Below, in pieces: positions 7,746 through 16,591 of a stretch of DNA of 64,000 nt. The notes beneath the pieces are model-generated. The model had not been told where the DNA came from. It made no database searches and saw only the letters and a program-made list of their open reading frames with translations. Made by a program: the position numbers and the translations under genes. How positions within the stretch are numbered: the first letter of the stretch is position 1; the number at the start of each line of letters is the position of its first letter. Origin of the DNA: Hellea sp. (GTDB lineage Bacteria; Pseudomonadota; Alphaproteobacteria; Caulobacterales; Maricaulaceae); assembly GCA_028224375.1 (NCBI GenBank), contig JAOIVW010000003.1, positions 1 through 64,000 on the forward strand, given 5' to 3'.

Positions 7746-8073
7746 GTGGTTTTCAACTCATTTCTAATTCAAAATTAAAGGCCCTGGAAAATTCGCAAGG
7801 CCCTACGGAATAGGGCTTAGTAGCGGGTCAGGACTCTTTCGTAAAGTCATGATTGTCGTAAAATACCGCAAAATCAGCGTCTTTCAGGCCAAATTTGTAA
7901 CTTTTGGTGATTTTGTAGTCCGTATTCAAAACTTTGTCTTAAAATACACTGCAAAGCTGAAGTTTGACCCTCAGATATGCAAGACTGCTGTTTTTTAACA
8001 CTTTTTTACGATTTGACTTGCCTTGCTGCGGTCAAATTTGCTTTAACGGGCGCGAGGACGAGGGACCACACTT
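7746..8073. promoter_or_regulatory. 328-base divergent gap between rpsU and ihfA
   Basis: No convincing gene is seen. The gap holds promoters for both flanking genes by necessity. Visible structure: a direct repeat of AAGGCCCT about 20 bases apart, the second copy forming a small hairpin with AGGGCTT (about 7797-7820), and an inverted repeat ATTTGAC (8011-8017) / GTCAAAT (8031-8037) some 40 bases before the ihfA start, which could be an operator, for example for autoregulation. A T-rich tract with TTTTTT runs occupies 7990-8007. Confidence 0.4.
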
Positions 8074-8379
8074 ATGAGCACCGGAACTGTCACACGCGCT
8101 GACCTGGCCGAAGCGGTTTACCGCGAAATCGGCTTGTCCCGTTCTGAGAGCTCTGAACTCGTCGAATCAGTCATTGATCATGTTAGTGAGGCGCTGTTGC
8201 GCGGAGAGCAGGTTAAGCTGGCCGGCTTTGGCACATTTTCCTTGCGTGATAAAAAAGAGCGCATGGGCCGCAACCCGAAAACCGGCAAAGCTGTTCCGAT
8301 TACCCCGCGCCGTGTACTTGTGTTTAAGCCGTCTCAAATTCTGCGTGAACGTGTCGATTCGGCATTAACGCGTAAATAG
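8074..8379 (+). CDS. ihfA: Integration host factor subunit alpha
   Basis: 101 residues of the HU/IHF fold. It bends DNA in a heterodimer with IhfB (not in this window). Features are [17 protein letters not shown] at the N-terminus, the DNA-contacting arm [17 protein letters not shown] with the Pro that intercalates DNA, and [11 protein letters not shown]. The alpha assignment rests on these residues plus its position 34 bases upstream of a MerR-family gene, an arrangement common in alphaproteobacteria. Confidence 0.93.
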   Translation: MSTGTVTRADLAEAVYREIGLSRSESSELVESVIDHVSEALLRGEQVKLAGFGTFSLRDKKERMGRNPKTGKAVPITPRRVLVFKPSQILRERVDSALTRK

Positions 8380-8413
8380 TGCTATACTTTGATTCGTAAG
8401 TGAGGGAATCAGA

Positions 8414-8983
8414 ATGCAGGCCAAAACTACACGCGCCTTTAGAACCATAAGCGAAGCCGGGGAAGAGCTGGAATTACAGCCACATGTCTTAAGATTTTGG
8501 GAATCGAAATTCCCGCAAATCAAACCTATCAAGCGTGGAGGCGGCCGCCGCTTTTACCGACCCGAAGATATTGAGTTTCTGCGCGGCATCAAAATTTTAC
8601 TCCATGATGAGAAGCACCCGATTAAAGACGTTCAAAAGCTTATCCGTGTCAAAGGCGCGGCCCGCATTATTGAACTCGGGCAATCCGTTGCAAAAGCAGC
8701 GAAAGAAAAGGAAGTGTCAGAAACGGTCCTCATCCCTGAGCGCATTCAAAAAGCTGAAATTGTTCGCCCTGTCACCCAAGACCGCGTTGTACCGTTCACG
8801 CCGCGTCCTGCGCCCGAGCCTGAACCCGCGGCCGCCGCGCATGTGGTTGAATATGTCGAGGAAGAAGAGGACGAGGTTATTGAATACGGGATGTCGTCCG
8901 AAGAACGGTCAGAACTTGAAGATGCTCTGGAACGCTTGATTTCATTGCGGCGTCGTTGGGGCGAGTTTAAAAATCCCGCGTGA
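8414..8983 (+). CDS. MerR-family transcriptional regulator
   Basis: 189 residues. The N-terminal winged helix is clear ([20 protein letters not shown], then [11 protein letters not shown] and [15 protein letters not shown]), followed by the MerR-type helix (about 65-90). The C-terminal half is long and low in complexity, with a Pro/Glu/Ala-rich stretch and a strongly acidic run around residues 150-157, so it has no recognisable small-ligand domain and no metal-binding Cys. This architecture is the one found downstream of ihfA in alphaproteobacteria. Probably in an operon with ihfA. Target unknown. Confidence 0.88.
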   Translation: MQAKTTRAFRTISEAGEELELQPHVLRFWESKFPQIKPIKRGGGRRFYRPEDIEFLRGIKILLHDEKHPIKDVQKLIRVKGAARIIELGQSVAKAAKEKEVSETVLIPERIQKAEIVRPVTQDRVVPFTPRPAPEPEPAAAAHVVEYVEEEEDEVIEYGMSSEERSELEDALERLISLRRRWGEFKNPA

Positions 8984-9046
8984 AGACGCATAGAGCTATT
9001 GCTCTCTCATACACAGCCGACTATAGAGCCGCTTCGATGATAGTGT

Positions 9047-9123
9047 CGGAGTATAGCGCAGTCCGGTAGCGCACTAAGCTGGGGGCTTAGGGGTCACAGG
9101 TTCGAATCCTGTTACTCCGACCA
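9047..9123 (+). tRNA. tRNA-Pro (anticodon GGG)
   Basis: Full cloverleaf with 7-bp acceptor stem CGGAGTA/TACTCCG, D-arm, anticodon stem CTAAG/CTTAG around loop CTGGGGG (anticodon GGG at 9081-9083), T-arm with GGTTCGAATCC, discriminator A at 9120 and encoded CCA at 9121-9123. Reads the proline codons CCC and CCU. Confidence 0.96.
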
Positions 9124-9186
9124 TCATCGAATTTCTCTGAAAAAATGTCACAGCGCAAAGCGTCATAAAATAAGTATATAGCGCCT

Positions 9187-10212
9187 ATGACGTATCCCGC
9201 GCTTAATAAGACAGATCGCAGCATTCGAAACTGGCTGCTGTTCATGGTTGTCCTTGTGGCGCTCATGATTGTGCTGGGCGGAAAGACGCGGCTGACAAAT
9301 TCCGGCCTATCTATAACTGAGTGGGCGCCTATTTCAGGGGCTCTGCCGCCGCTAAGCCTTGAGGCTTGGCAAAGCGAATTTGAAAAATATAAGCAAATTC
9401 CTGAGTTTTTGGTTGAGAATCCTGATATGGATCTTGCGGGTTTTAAGGTCATCTATTTTTGGGAATGGAGCCACAGGCAACTTGGCCGCCTTATCGGACT
9501 GGCTTATGCGCTTCCGTTTTTCTTTTTTCTATTCCGCAAAAAATTACCCCAAGGTCAAACGCTTAAATTTTTTAGCATTATGTGTCTTATAGGTGTTCAA
9601 GGCGCGATTGGCTGGTGGATGGTGGCCAGCGGGCTGGTAAATGACCGCGTCGATGTCAGCCAATATAGGTTGGCGACGCATCTGGGCGTGGCCTTTATCA
9701 TTCTGGGCGGGTTGTTTTGGCTCTGGCGAAACCAAGCCGAAAGCTGGCCGTCTCGAGCGAGTCGCGCATTGCCGAAGAAACGCATGAAACTTTTGGCAGG
9801 ATTGGTCTTTTTGCAAATTGTTGCCGGGGCTTTTGTGGCGGGGCTAAAAGCTGGGCGCACCTATAATACATGGCCGCTCATGGATGGTGACTTCGTGCCA
9901 GCGGGCTATGCAGATATGAGCCCGTTCTGGCGTAATATGTTTGAAAATATAGGGGCCGTTCAATTTAACCACCGCATGTTGGCTTACATTATTTTAGCCG
10001 TTACGATTTGGGTGTTCATCGCGGCCCGTAAGCATAAGCGATTAAAAAAATATATGGGTGTCTTTGCTGTGCTCTTGGCGTGGCAAGTTCTATTAGGTAT
10101 ATATGTCCTGCTTACAGGAGATGCACTTTGGCTCGCGCTACTCCACCAATTTTCAGCGGTATTCCTCTGGATGTCTATGGTCGCTGCCATAAGGGTGGCA
10201 CATAAAGCCTAG
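9187..10212 (+). CDS. ctaA: Heme A synthase
   Basis: 341 residues, polytopic, COX15/CtaA family. Converts heme O to heme A for aa3-type cytochrome c oxidase in the inner membrane. About eight hydrophobic helices are visible, with heme-liganding His in the family motifs WEWSHRQLGRLIG (about 97), RLATHLGVAF, FNHRMLAYI (about 263) and LLHQFSAVF near the C-terminus, plus GKTRLTNSGLSITEWAPISG after the first helix. This is the type found in alphaproteobacteria and mitochondria. Its stop overlaps by 4 bases the stop of the convergent lipoprotein gene. Confidence 0.96.
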   Translation: MTYPALNKTDRSIRNWLLFMVVLVALMIVLGGKTRLTNSGLSITEWAPISGALPPLSLEAWQSEFEKYKQIPEFLVENPDMDLAGFKVIYFWEWSHRQLGRLIGLAYALPFFFFLFRKKLPQGQTLKFFSIMCLIGVQGAIGWWMVASGLVNDRVDVSQYRLATHLGVAFIILGGLFWLWRNQAESWPSRASRALPKKRMKLLAGLVFLQIVAGAFVAGLKAGRTYNTWPLMDGDFVPAGYADMSPFWRNMFENIGAVQFNHRMLAYIILAVTIWVFIAARKHKRLKKYMGVFAVLLAWQVLLGIYVLLTGDALWLALLHQFSAVFLWMSMVAAIRVAHKA

Positions 10213-11066
10213 CGCGCGTCGAGTTCCTTGAGGGCGTAACCTCTTGAAATCAGTACCAAGCGGCCGTCAGTTTCATCTGCCACCAACATTAAGCCCTCAT
10301 TATAAACACTGCCCATATTGGCGGAGGTCACGGTCACAAAGCCCGCGTCGTTAATGCCTCCAATGCTCAGTCCATTTGTAATTTCAACTGAAACATCTTC
10401 ATCGCCTGTGGTCAGGGTCAAATTCGCAGAGTCGCTGTCAGGCTTCAAAGTATAATTTGGGCCCAATTCTAATACCTTATTCGCTTCACAAGGATTAGGG
10501 CTATTCGGGTCTGTATCTGCCTGGGTGAGCGTCAAAGACGTGTCTTCAAAAATCTCTGTTTCTAAATTTACAGCCCCGCCTGCGGTAGTTTCGGCCCAAA
10601 TGCTACCCGCGCTTGGTTCCGTGGAATGACAAAAACGGGTAATGCTGACATCGCCTTGAGAGACGGCGAGGGGAGAGAAGTTGCCTTCATTATCAGACTG
10701 CACAAAAGCTTTGATTTGGCCTTGCGGGGTCAGGGCTAGAAAGACGCCTGACTTTTTCTCTCGCGCAAGTCCTATCACATCTGTGTATTTGCCAAGAGCC
10801 ACCACATCCGTCTCGGCGCTGTCCGTCGTTGCGCGGTGTAATGTGCCTTTATCATCTAATAAGATGATGTGGCCGAGCCAAGACGCAACGCTATTAGGCA
10901 CAAAGGTCGCCGCTATGATGGGGGCAGGCGTTTGAATATCGCTTGTGGCCCGCAAGGAGAAGTCTGCCTTGGGTTTAGCCTTGTCCGCTGTGGATTTATC
11001 TTCGCCGCTTTGGCAAGCGCCTAAAAGTAAAATTGCGGCTAGGGTCGTGTATTTAAGTAATCTCAT
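10209..11066 (-). CDS. Uncharacterised lipoprotein
   Basis: 285 residues with a lipoprotein signal: MRLLKYTTLAAILLLGAC, lipobox Cys at about 18, then a Lys/Asp/Ser-rich linker. The remainder is beta-rich with repeated short strands (GHIILLDDKGTLHRA, GVFLALTPQGQIKAF, LMLVADETDGRLVLISRGY), suggestive of a propeller-like surface protein, but no named family is recognised. Cys pairs in RFCHST and NPCEANK may form a disulfide. The gene is divergent from the methyltransferase gene, with a dyad in the shared intergenic region. Function unknown. Confidence 0.6.
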   Translation of the reverse strand: MRLLKYTTLAAILLLGACQSGEDKSTADKAKPKADFSLRATSDIQTPAPIIAATFVPNSVASWLGHIILLDDKGTLHRATTDSAETDVVALGKYTDVIGLAREKKSGVFLALTPQGQIKAFVQSDNEGNFSPLAVSQGDVSITRFCHSTEPSAGSIWAETTAGGAVNLETEIFEDTSLTLTQADTDPNSPNPCEANKVLELGPNYTLKPDSDSANLTLTTGDEDVSVEITNGLSIGGINDAGFVTVTSANMGSVYNEGLMLVADETDGRLVLISRGYALKELDAR

Positions 11067-11098
11067 ACCCCTACATACGCGATTTTATTTTCAGAGAA

Positions 11099-11119
11099 AT
11101 AGGAAAGTTACTTTCCGAT
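11099..11119. promoter_or_regulatory. 21-bp dyad between divergent genes
   Basis: GGAAAG-TTA-CTTTCC is a perfect inverted repeat with 6-bp arms, extended by symmetric AT pairs outside it. It lies 32 bases upstream of the lipoprotein ATG (minus strand) and about 90 upstream of the methyltransferase start. Likely a repressor site or part of the promoter region; the cognate regulator is unknown. Confidence 0.38.
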
Positions 11120-11210
11120 GGGAAGAATATATGAGTTGGAACTTTATCTTTTGAACGGTAGAGGAGGGCGATTGCAAGCCCAAACACGCATCAATAGCTA
11201 AGGTTACTCA

Positions 11211-12383
11211 GTGTCCAAACTCTCAGATGATAATCTCTCAATTTTCTTAAATGACCTGCGCGAGGCTGTTGAAAACGGTGACTTCATTCGCATGGTGCTT
11301 GGTAAGCCCAAAGAGACGGACGCAAAAAAAGTTATTGTGACGCTTTTCGAGAGCAAGGGGACGATCAAGTTTTCGAGTGATTTTAGATATGCGCAAAAGT
11401 CTGTGTCAAAATCCTCTGACTTAGAGGGATTGCTAGAGTTCCTGAAAGAAAACTTAGGCATCACCTATCTCGCCGCCACTTTGTTCACGAACAGGGCTGA
11501 CATTTCGTTTGTAGTGAACAAGAAAGGCAAGCCCCGCATGACACGCGCCAAGGCGACACAAAATGCTACCTCTTCGGGTGAGCACAATCGGCGGAAAGAT
11601 TACCTCATTTCGCCAGACACGGCTTATCTGCGTGAGCTTGGCGTTTCGGATAAGGCCGGAAAAGTTATTCCTAAAATGTATGGAAAATTTCGGCAAATTG
11701 CTAAATTTATCGAAATCGTAGATCATAGCATCACCCGTGATGTGCTCGATTTAAAAAGGCCTTTATCCGTTTTGGACGTGGGGTCTGGCAAAGGCTATCT
11801 GACATTTGCGCTCTATGATTATCTGTCCAAAAAATGGGGAGAGACTGTGGATGTTACAGGTGTTGATACAAAAGAGGATGTCGTCGCCTTGTGCAATAAA
11901 GTCGCCCAGAGCGTTGGTTTTAATCATCTGAACTTTAAATACCAAAATGTTGAAAGCTATGCCTCTAAGAACGTTGATTTGCTGGTCGCGCTCCATGCTT
12001 GCGATACGGCAACGGATGAAGCCCTCTTTCAAGGGATAAAGCATGACGCAAAACTGATCTTTTGCGCGCCTTGTTGCCAGCACGAAGTCTCATCTCAACT
12101 CCGCGCCACCGAAACGGATAACCCACTCCTTCAGCACGGCCTATTTATAGAAAAGCAAGCGGACCTAATTACCGATGTGGCACGGACACTCCTTTTAGAG
12201 AGCCGAGGATACACGGTAAAAATAGTCGAATTTGTCAGCAGTGAGCATTCAATGAAAAACACGCTCATAGTGGCTGAAAAGAGCGGGGTGGAAGTGCCTG
12301 CAAAACTTGATGAGTATTTGACGCTTAAATCACAATTTGGATTCACCGAGCAACGGTTAGAGGTGTTGCTGGGGGAAATTTAA
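11211..12383 (+). CDS. Class I SAM-dependent methyltransferase (Methyltransf_32-like)
   Basis: 390 residues starting at GTG 11211 with AAGG 7 bases upstream. The SAM-binding motif LSVLDVGSGKGYLTFALYDY lies at about residues 185-204, followed by an acidic ribose-binding strand (VDVTGVDTKED). VALHACDTATDEA and CAPCCQHEV are characteristic of the Methyltransf_32 group, which includes eukaryotic METTL25/GSTCD relatives and uncharacterised bacterial proteins. The N-terminal 130 residues are a separate domain, perhaps RNA-binding given its basic stretch (KKGKPRMTRAKA). Substrate unknown. It overlaps by 4 bases a small gene on the opposite strand. Confidence 0.8.
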   Translation: MSKLSDDNLSIFLNDLREAVENGDFIRMVLGKPKETDAKKVIVTLFESKGTIKFSSDFRYAQKSVSKSSDLEGLLEFLKENLGITYLAATLFTNRADISFVVNKKGKPRMTRAKATQNATSSGEHNRRKDYLISPDTAYLRELGVSDKAGKVIPKMYGKFRQIAKFIEIVDHSITRDVLDLKRPLSVLDVGSGKGYLTFALYDYLSKKWGETVDVTGVDTKEDVVALCNKVAQSVGFNHLNFKYQNVESYASKNVDLLVALHACDTATDEALFQGIKHDAKLIFCAPCCQHEVSSQLRATETDNPLLQHGLFIEKQADLITDVARTLLLESRGYTVKIVEFVSSEHSMKNTLIVAEKSGVEVPAKLDEYLTLKSQFGFTEQRLEVLLGEI

Positions 12384-12460
12384 TTACGCTTACCCGAAAG
12401 CCATATGATTAGCGCGACAACTAGCCCGCTTAAAACACTAAGAATAAATTCAATAAACAT
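12380..12460 (-). CDS. 26-residue hydrophobic membrane peptide
   Basis: A short ORF with a strong ribosome-binding site: AAAAGGA 7 bases before the ATG. The peptide is one membrane helix with a charged N-terminal Glu and a basic tail (MFIEFILSVLSG then LIIWLSGKRN). Its design resembles small single-helix proteins and type I toxin peptides, but no specific family can be claimed. It sits convergent to the methyltransferase gene, whose stop it overlaps. No longer gene explains this stretch. Confidence 0.5.
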   Translation of the reverse strand: MFIEFILSVLSGLVVALIIWLSGKRN

Positions 12461-12701
12461 CGTATGATCCTTTTGATATGATTAGGTAATATAAGCTAGG
12501 TTTCAGAACTGCGCGAAACTACACTCTGATTTTATGCGGTAAAATAATACCGCTTTTTTAAGCTGTTGTTTTTGCTGCTTAATTTGCTGTAGCTTCTGAA
12601 ATTAAGGTGTTGACGCCTACGCGCTATCTCTGTAGTTACCCGCCATCACGAAAGATGCTTGTTTTGAATGACTCACTCAGGCTGAATTCATAGAGGAAAT
12701 T
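12461..12701 (+). promoter_or_regulatory. rplM-rpsI leader with candidate promoter
   Basis: 241 bases. No protein gene is seen. A promoter-like pair, TTGACG at 12610-12615 and TAGTTA at 12633-12638 (17-base spacing), lies about 65 bases before rplM. The upstream part is AT-rich and must also hold the promoter for the small minus-strand peptide gene. The rplM ribosome-binding site is GAGGAA. Confidence 0.42.
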
Positions 12702-13172
12702 ATGAAAACCACCAAATTCATCAAAACCGCTGAGGTTGAGAAGAAATGGATTTTGATTGATGCCGAGGATGTCGTTGTTGGCCGTCTCGCAACTTTCATT
12801 GCCATGCGTCTCCGCGGCAAGCATATGCCAACCTACACGCCGCATATTGATCACGGCGATAATGTTATTGTTATTAATGCTGAGAAAGTTGCTTTCACAG
12901 GCAAGAAGCGCAGCGACAAAGTTTATTACTGGCACACAGGTTATCCAGGGGGCTTGAAAGAGCGCACAGCGGATAAAATTTTGGACGGACGTTTCCCTGA
13001 GCGCGTTATGCGCAAAGCGGTACAGCGTATGCTTCCAAAAGAAAGCCCGTTAGCGCGTCAGCAACTCTCAAATCTTCGCGTTTATGCCGGGTCTGAGCAT
13101 CCACATGCGGCGCAAGAGCCACAGGTCATTGATTTCAAATCAATGAGCCCTAAAAATACGAAGGGGAAATAA
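12702..13172 (+). CDS. rplM: 50S ribosomal protein L13
   Basis: 156 residues. Recognised from [56 protein letters not shown] and [21 protein letters not shown]13 is an early-assembling large-subunit protein. It is followed 3 bases later by rpsI, the conserved rplM-rpsI operon. Slightly longer than the E. coli protein because of a C-terminal tail. Confidence 0.98.
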   Translation: MKTTKFIKTAEVEKKWILIDAEDVVVGRLATFIAMRLRGKHMPTYTPHIDHGDNVIVINAEKVAFTGKKRSDKVYYWHTGYPGGLKERTADKILDGRFPERVMRKAVQRMLPKESPLARQQLSNLRVYAGSEHPHAAQEPQVIDFKSMSPKNTKGK

Positions 13173-13175
13173 ATC

Positions 13176-13685
13176 ATGGCTGATGGTAAATCACTCGAAG
13201 ATCTCAAAGACGTCATGCAGGGCACTGTGCCTGCCGCTGACGGAACTGTTGCTGCAGCGCCATCCGCTGCTGTACTTCCTGAGCCAAAAATTGACGAGCT
13301 TGGCCGTTCATATGCAACGGGCAAACGTAAAAACTCAATCGCCCGCGTTTGGATTAAGCCTGGTAACGGCAAAATCACAATCAATGGCCGCGACCAAGAA
13401 GTTTATTTCGCGCGTCCAGTTCTGCGCCTGATTATTGCGCAAACTTTCCAAGTTTCTGATCGTGTCGATTCATATGATGTTGTTGCAACTGTCAAAGGCG
13501 GCGGCCTTTCTGGTCAAGCTGGTGCTATACGTCACGGCATCACAAAAGCGCTTACATATTATGAGCCGATTTTACGCGGCCCACTGAAAGCTGCTGGCTT
13601 TATTACGCGCGACTCACGTGTTGTGGAACGTAAGAAATATGGCCGAGCGAAAGCCCGTAAGAGCTTCCAGTTCTCTAAGCGTTAA
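13176..13685 (+). CDS. rpsI: 30S ribosomal protein S9
   Basis: 169 residues. The core (from about 45) is canonical: [52 protein letters not shown], and the universal C-terminus ending FQFSKR that reaches the P-site tRNA. The first 40 residues are an Ala/Pro-rich extension found in alphaproteobacterial S9. Second gene of the rplM-rpsI operon, followed by a terminator-like hairpin. Confidence 0.98.
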   Translation: MADGKSLEDLKDVMQGTVPAADGTVAAAPSAAVLPEPKIDELGRSYATGKRKNSIARVWIKPGNGKITINGRDQEVYFARPVLRLIIAQTFQVSDRVDSYDVVATVKGGGLSGQAGAIRHGITKALTYYEPILRGPLKAAGFITRDSRVVERKKYGRAKARKSFQFSKR

Positions 13686-13715
13686 GTATTACGAAGCATA
13701 TTTTGCTTACTTATC

Positions 13716-13749
13716 AGGCGCTTTCGAGAGAATCGGAGGCGCCTTTTTT
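13716..13749 (+). terminator. Intrinsic terminator after rpsI
   Basis: AGGCGC (13716-13721) pairs with GCGCCT (13739-13744), followed by a T-run to 13749. The 17-base loop could pair partly inside. It lies just before the argC start at 13765, so it separates the ribosomal operon from argC. Confidence 0.68.
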
Positions 13750-13764
13750 GTTGGATAAGAGACT

Positions 13765-14802
13765 ATGAAAAATGCCGTCATATTAGGAGCTTCGGGTTAT
13801 ACGGGCGCAGAAGCTGTGCGCCTTATCATGAGCCACCCAAAATTAGAGCTCGTCGGTTTGACGGGGCATAGTAAGGCTGGCCAAGCTTATGGCGAGATAT
13901 ATCCAAATTACCGTCACTTGGATTTACCAGGTGTTGTGACTGCCGATGAGATTGACTGGACAGGCGTTGATGTGGCCTTTGCCTGCTTGCCGCATGGAGC
14001 CAGCCAAGAAACGATTGCCGGCGTGATTGATAATGTTGAGACAATCATCGATTTGTCCGCAGATTTTCGCCTGAAAGACCCTGCGCTTTATGAGGCCACA
14101 TATGGACGCCCGCATGGGTTTCACGACCTGCTGGGGACTGCAGTTTATGGCCTGACGGAATATGCGCGTGAGGAGCTGAAAGACGCAAAGCTTGTTGCCT
14201 GTCCTGGTTGCTATCCAACATGCTCCCTGCTGGCTTTGCTGCCTGCCGTGGATGCGGACATGATTGATGTGACAGATATTGTAATCGACGCTAAGTCTGG
14301 CGTGACAGGAGCTGGCCGTAAGGCATTGGCATCACTCAGTTTTTCTGAAGTTTCCGATGGCGCACATGCCTATGCCGTGGGTACACATCGACATGCCCCC
14401 GAGATTGATCAGATGCTGACTTATGTGTCAGGCATTGAAACCGAAGTCAGCTTCACGCCACATCTCATCCCGATGAACCGCGGTATGATTGCGACCTGCT
14501 ATGTGAAGCTCGCTGATGGAGTCTCAATTGATGATCTTCGGGATGCTTACGTCACGCGTTATGCAGGCGAAGCCTTTGTCCACGTTGAAGCCCCAGGTGT
14601 TGTCCCGCAAACCCGGCATATTCGGGCGAGCAATCATTGCCGTATCGGTATCTTTGCGGATCGCAGGAAAGGCCGCGCCATTATCATCAGCGTAATAGAT
14701 AATTTGACCAAAGGGTCTTCTGGGCAAGCGCTTCAAAATTACAATGTCATCCAAGGGTGGGATGAAATGCTGGGTCTTACAGCGCAGCCGGTCTTTCCTT
14801 AA
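13765..14802 (+). CDS. argC: N-acetyl-gamma-glutamyl-phosphate reductase
   Basis: 345 residues, type 1 ArgC. Reduces N-acetylglutamyl-phosphate to the semialdehyde with NADPH in arginine biosynthesis. Features are the nucleotide motif GASGYTGAEAVRL at residue 8, the active-site Cys in CPGCYPTCSLLAL (about 148), KSGVTGAGRKA, and the catalytic His region GTHRHAPEI. In some alphaproteobacteria argC follows rpsI, as here. The preceding terminator implies either read-through or its own promoter in the short gap. Confidence 0.97.
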   Translation: MKNAVILGASGYTGAEAVRLIMSHPKLELVGLTGHSKAGQAYGEIYPNYRHLDLPGVVTADEIDWTGVDVAFACLPHGASQETIAGVIDNVETIIDLSADFRLKDPALYEATYGRPHGFHDLLGTAVYGLTEYAREELKDAKLVACPGCYPTCSLLALLPAVDADMIDVTDIVIDAKSGVTGAGRKALASLSFSEVSDGAHAYAVGTHRHAPEIDQMLTYVSGIETEVSFTPHLIPMNRGMIATCYVKLADGVSIDDLRDAYVTRYAGEAFVHVEAPGVVPQTRHIRASNHCRIGIFADRRKGRAIIISVIDNLTKGSSGQALQNYNVIQGWDEMLGLTAQPVFP

Positions 14803-14889
14803 CTGCATCCCTAATGATTTTTTAGGTGACCTTTGCCGCAAATTCGCCCATATCCTTCTAGACATATGAGAGATTAACCGGAGGCTGTT

Positions 14890-15243
14890 ATGAAACATTC
14901 AAAACTTGCGACTTTTTCGCTGATTTTAGCGGCAGCCTCACTCTCTGCCTGCAGCACAGTCAAAATGCCAAACCTTGATTTTCTGAAAAAATCTGAATTT
15001 GAAGAAGACGCCCGAAATCTTGGGGGTTATCCTGATGTTGCTGATGCGCCCGCCGAACCCACCAATATACGGTCTTCAGCGCAGTGGGATAGCCAGGCCA
15101 AAAAGCTTATTACAGAACGTGATGAATTTAACGCATCGCAGACGAGCCTATCTGAACCCGCTAAATCAGAGGCAGAGCTTGAGCGTGAGCTTGCGGCACT
15201 TAGAGCCAAGGCACGCGCCTATCAAGCTGACGACCCGCAATAG
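14890..15243 (+). CDS. Small lipoprotein
   Basis: 117 residues. Signal peptide and lipobox MKHSKLATFSLILAAASLSAC, with Cys at about 21. The mature part is hydrophilic, with YPDVADAPAEPTNIRS followed by a coiled-coil-prone helix rich in Glu/Ala/Arg (about 90-112). YPxxxxAPxxP is a motif of a conserved alphaproteobacterial lipoprotein of unknown function. CGGAGG lies upstream of the ATG. It precedes the aminotransferase by 8 bases and is probably co-transcribed. Confidence 0.7.
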   Translation: MKHSKLATFSLILAAASLSACSTVKMPNLDFLKKSEFEEDARNLGGYPDVADAPAEPTNIRSSAQWDSQAKKLITERDEFNASQTSLSEPAKSEAELERELAALRAKARAYQADDPQ

Positions 15244-15251
15244 GGTGAGTC

Positions 15252-16478
15252 ATGACTGATCATAGCGTCTCAGACATAGAGCCCGAACGCGAAGAGTTTT
15301 ACCGCATTAAACGTCTGCCGCCTTACGTCTTTGCAGAGGTCAACAAGCTCAAAGCAAAGCTGCGCAAAGATGGCATGGACATTATCGATTTCGGATTTGG
15401 TAATCCTGACAGCCCCACGCCGCAGCACATCATCGATAAACTCATCGAAACCGTGCAAAGGCCCCGAACGACAGGCTATTCTGTCTCGCGCGGCATTTTG
15501 GGTCTACGCCAAGCCGCAGCGCGTTATTATAAGCGCCGCTTTGATGTAGAGCTAAATCCCGAAGACGAAATTATTGCTACCATTGGTTCCAAGGAAGGCT
15601 TTGCAAATCTGGCGCAAGCGATCACAGCGCCGGGGGATATCATCTTTGCCCCAGACCCGTCTTATCCGCTCCATGCTTATGGCTTCATCATTTGCGGCGG
15701 CGTAATCCAGCCTATTGCCGCGATTACGGCCAATGAATATTTAGCAGGTGTGAAGAAGGCTCTGGCAGAGGCTGAAAAGCCGCCTTTAGCTATCGTCGTT
15801 TGTTTCCCGTCAAACCCAACAGGTCATGTCGCGACACTGGATTTCTACCGCGAGATTGTTGCGATAGCGAAAGAGCATGACATTATACTATTGTCTGACT
15901 TAGCCTATTCCGAGATTTATTTCGGCGATCCGCCGCCCTCTATTTTTCAGGTAGAAGGCGCGAAGGACGTTGCCATTGAGACAATATCGCTCTCCAAAAC
16001 CTACGCTATGGCGGGATGGCGCATGGGGTTTGTTGTCGGGGCAAAGCATCTGATTTTCGCTTTGGCGCGGGTAAAATCTTATCTGGATTATGGTGCTTTT
16101 ACGCCGATACAAGTTGCGGCTTGTGCTGCTTTGGATGGACCTCAAGACTGCGTCGAGGGTTTTCGGGAGCTTTATAAAAACCGCCGTGACATTTTGGTCG
16201 AGAGCTTTGGACGGGCAGGATGGGACATACCGCCGCCCGAAGCCGGGATGTTCATTTGGGCGCCTCTGCCCAAGGGGTTTGAACATATGGGTTCACTCGA
16301 ATTTTCTAAACGCCTCATGGAAGAGGCAGGGGTCGCGGTCTCGCCCGGAAATGGCTTTGGCGAGAATGGTGAGGGCTATGTGCGCATAGGCCTTGTTGAA
16401 AATGATCAACGCATCCGCCAAGCGGCGCGAAATATTAAGCAGTTCCTGTCGACACAAGGCGTTGTGGCTGCGGAATAA
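15252..16478 (+). CDS. PLP-dependent aminotransferase, AlaC/DapL-like class I
   Basis: 408 residues, fold-type I aminotransferase. Visible features: KLPPYVFAEV-type opening (RLPPYVFAEVNKLKAKL), IDFGFGNPDSPTP, TGYSVSRGILGLRQA, FPSNPTGHVA, and the PLP Lys in SLSKTYAMAGWRMG (about residue 250). The sequence belongs to the AlaC (alanine-synthesising) group, often annotated as LL-diaminopimelate aminotransferase; alanine/glutamate transamination is the more likely role in alphaproteobacteria, but substrate cannot be settled here. In many relatives hom and glpX lie between this gene and recJ; neither is present. Confidence 0.85.
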   Translation: MTDHSVSDIEPEREEFYRIKRLPPYVFAEVNKLKAKLRKDGMDIIDFGFGNPDSPTPQHIIDKLIETVQRPRTTGYSVSRGILGLRQAAARYYKRRFDVELNPEDEIIATIGSKEGFANLAQAITAPGDIIFAPDPSYPLHAYGFIICGGVIQPIAAITANEYLAGVKKALAEAEKPPLAIVVCFPSNPTGHVATLDFYREIVAIAKEHDIILLSDLAYSEIYFGDPPPSIFQVEGAKDVAIETISLSKTYAMAGWRMGFVVGAKHLIFALARVKSYLDYGAFTPIQVAACAALDGPQDCVEGFRELYKNRRDILVESFGRAGWDIPPPEAGMFIWAPLPKGFEHMGSLEFSKRLMEEAGVAVSPGNGFGENGEGYVRIGLVENDQRIRQAARNIKQFLSTQGVVAAE

Positions 16479-16536
16479 CTAGGCGTCCTTTAGGCGCTAT
16501 GTTAGCAAGACTACAGAATCAGCCTGTAGGAAACAT

Positions 16537-16587
16537 ATGTTAGTCTTTGGATTTATCGCAGCGCTCACCTCAGACCTTGCTGCCTAA
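16537..16587 (+). CDS. Possible 16-codon leader ORF before recJ
   Basis: ATG 16537 has a good ribosome-binding site (TAGGAA, 5-6 bases away) and encodes MLVFGFIAALTSDLAA before a TAA at 16585-16587. The recJ ATG follows 4 bases after this stop and has no ribosome-binding site of its own. It therefore looks like a short ORF that delivers ribosomes to recJ by termination and re-initiation. No regulatory codon run is visible. Confidence 0.4.
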   Translation: MLVFGFIAALTSDLAA

Positions 16588-16591
16588 AAAC

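Noticed and set aside
9087-9452. Minus-strand frame of 121 codons ending in SNRIRTCDP
   Set aside because: Overlaps tRNA-Pro and ctaA; again a tRNA-derived false translation.
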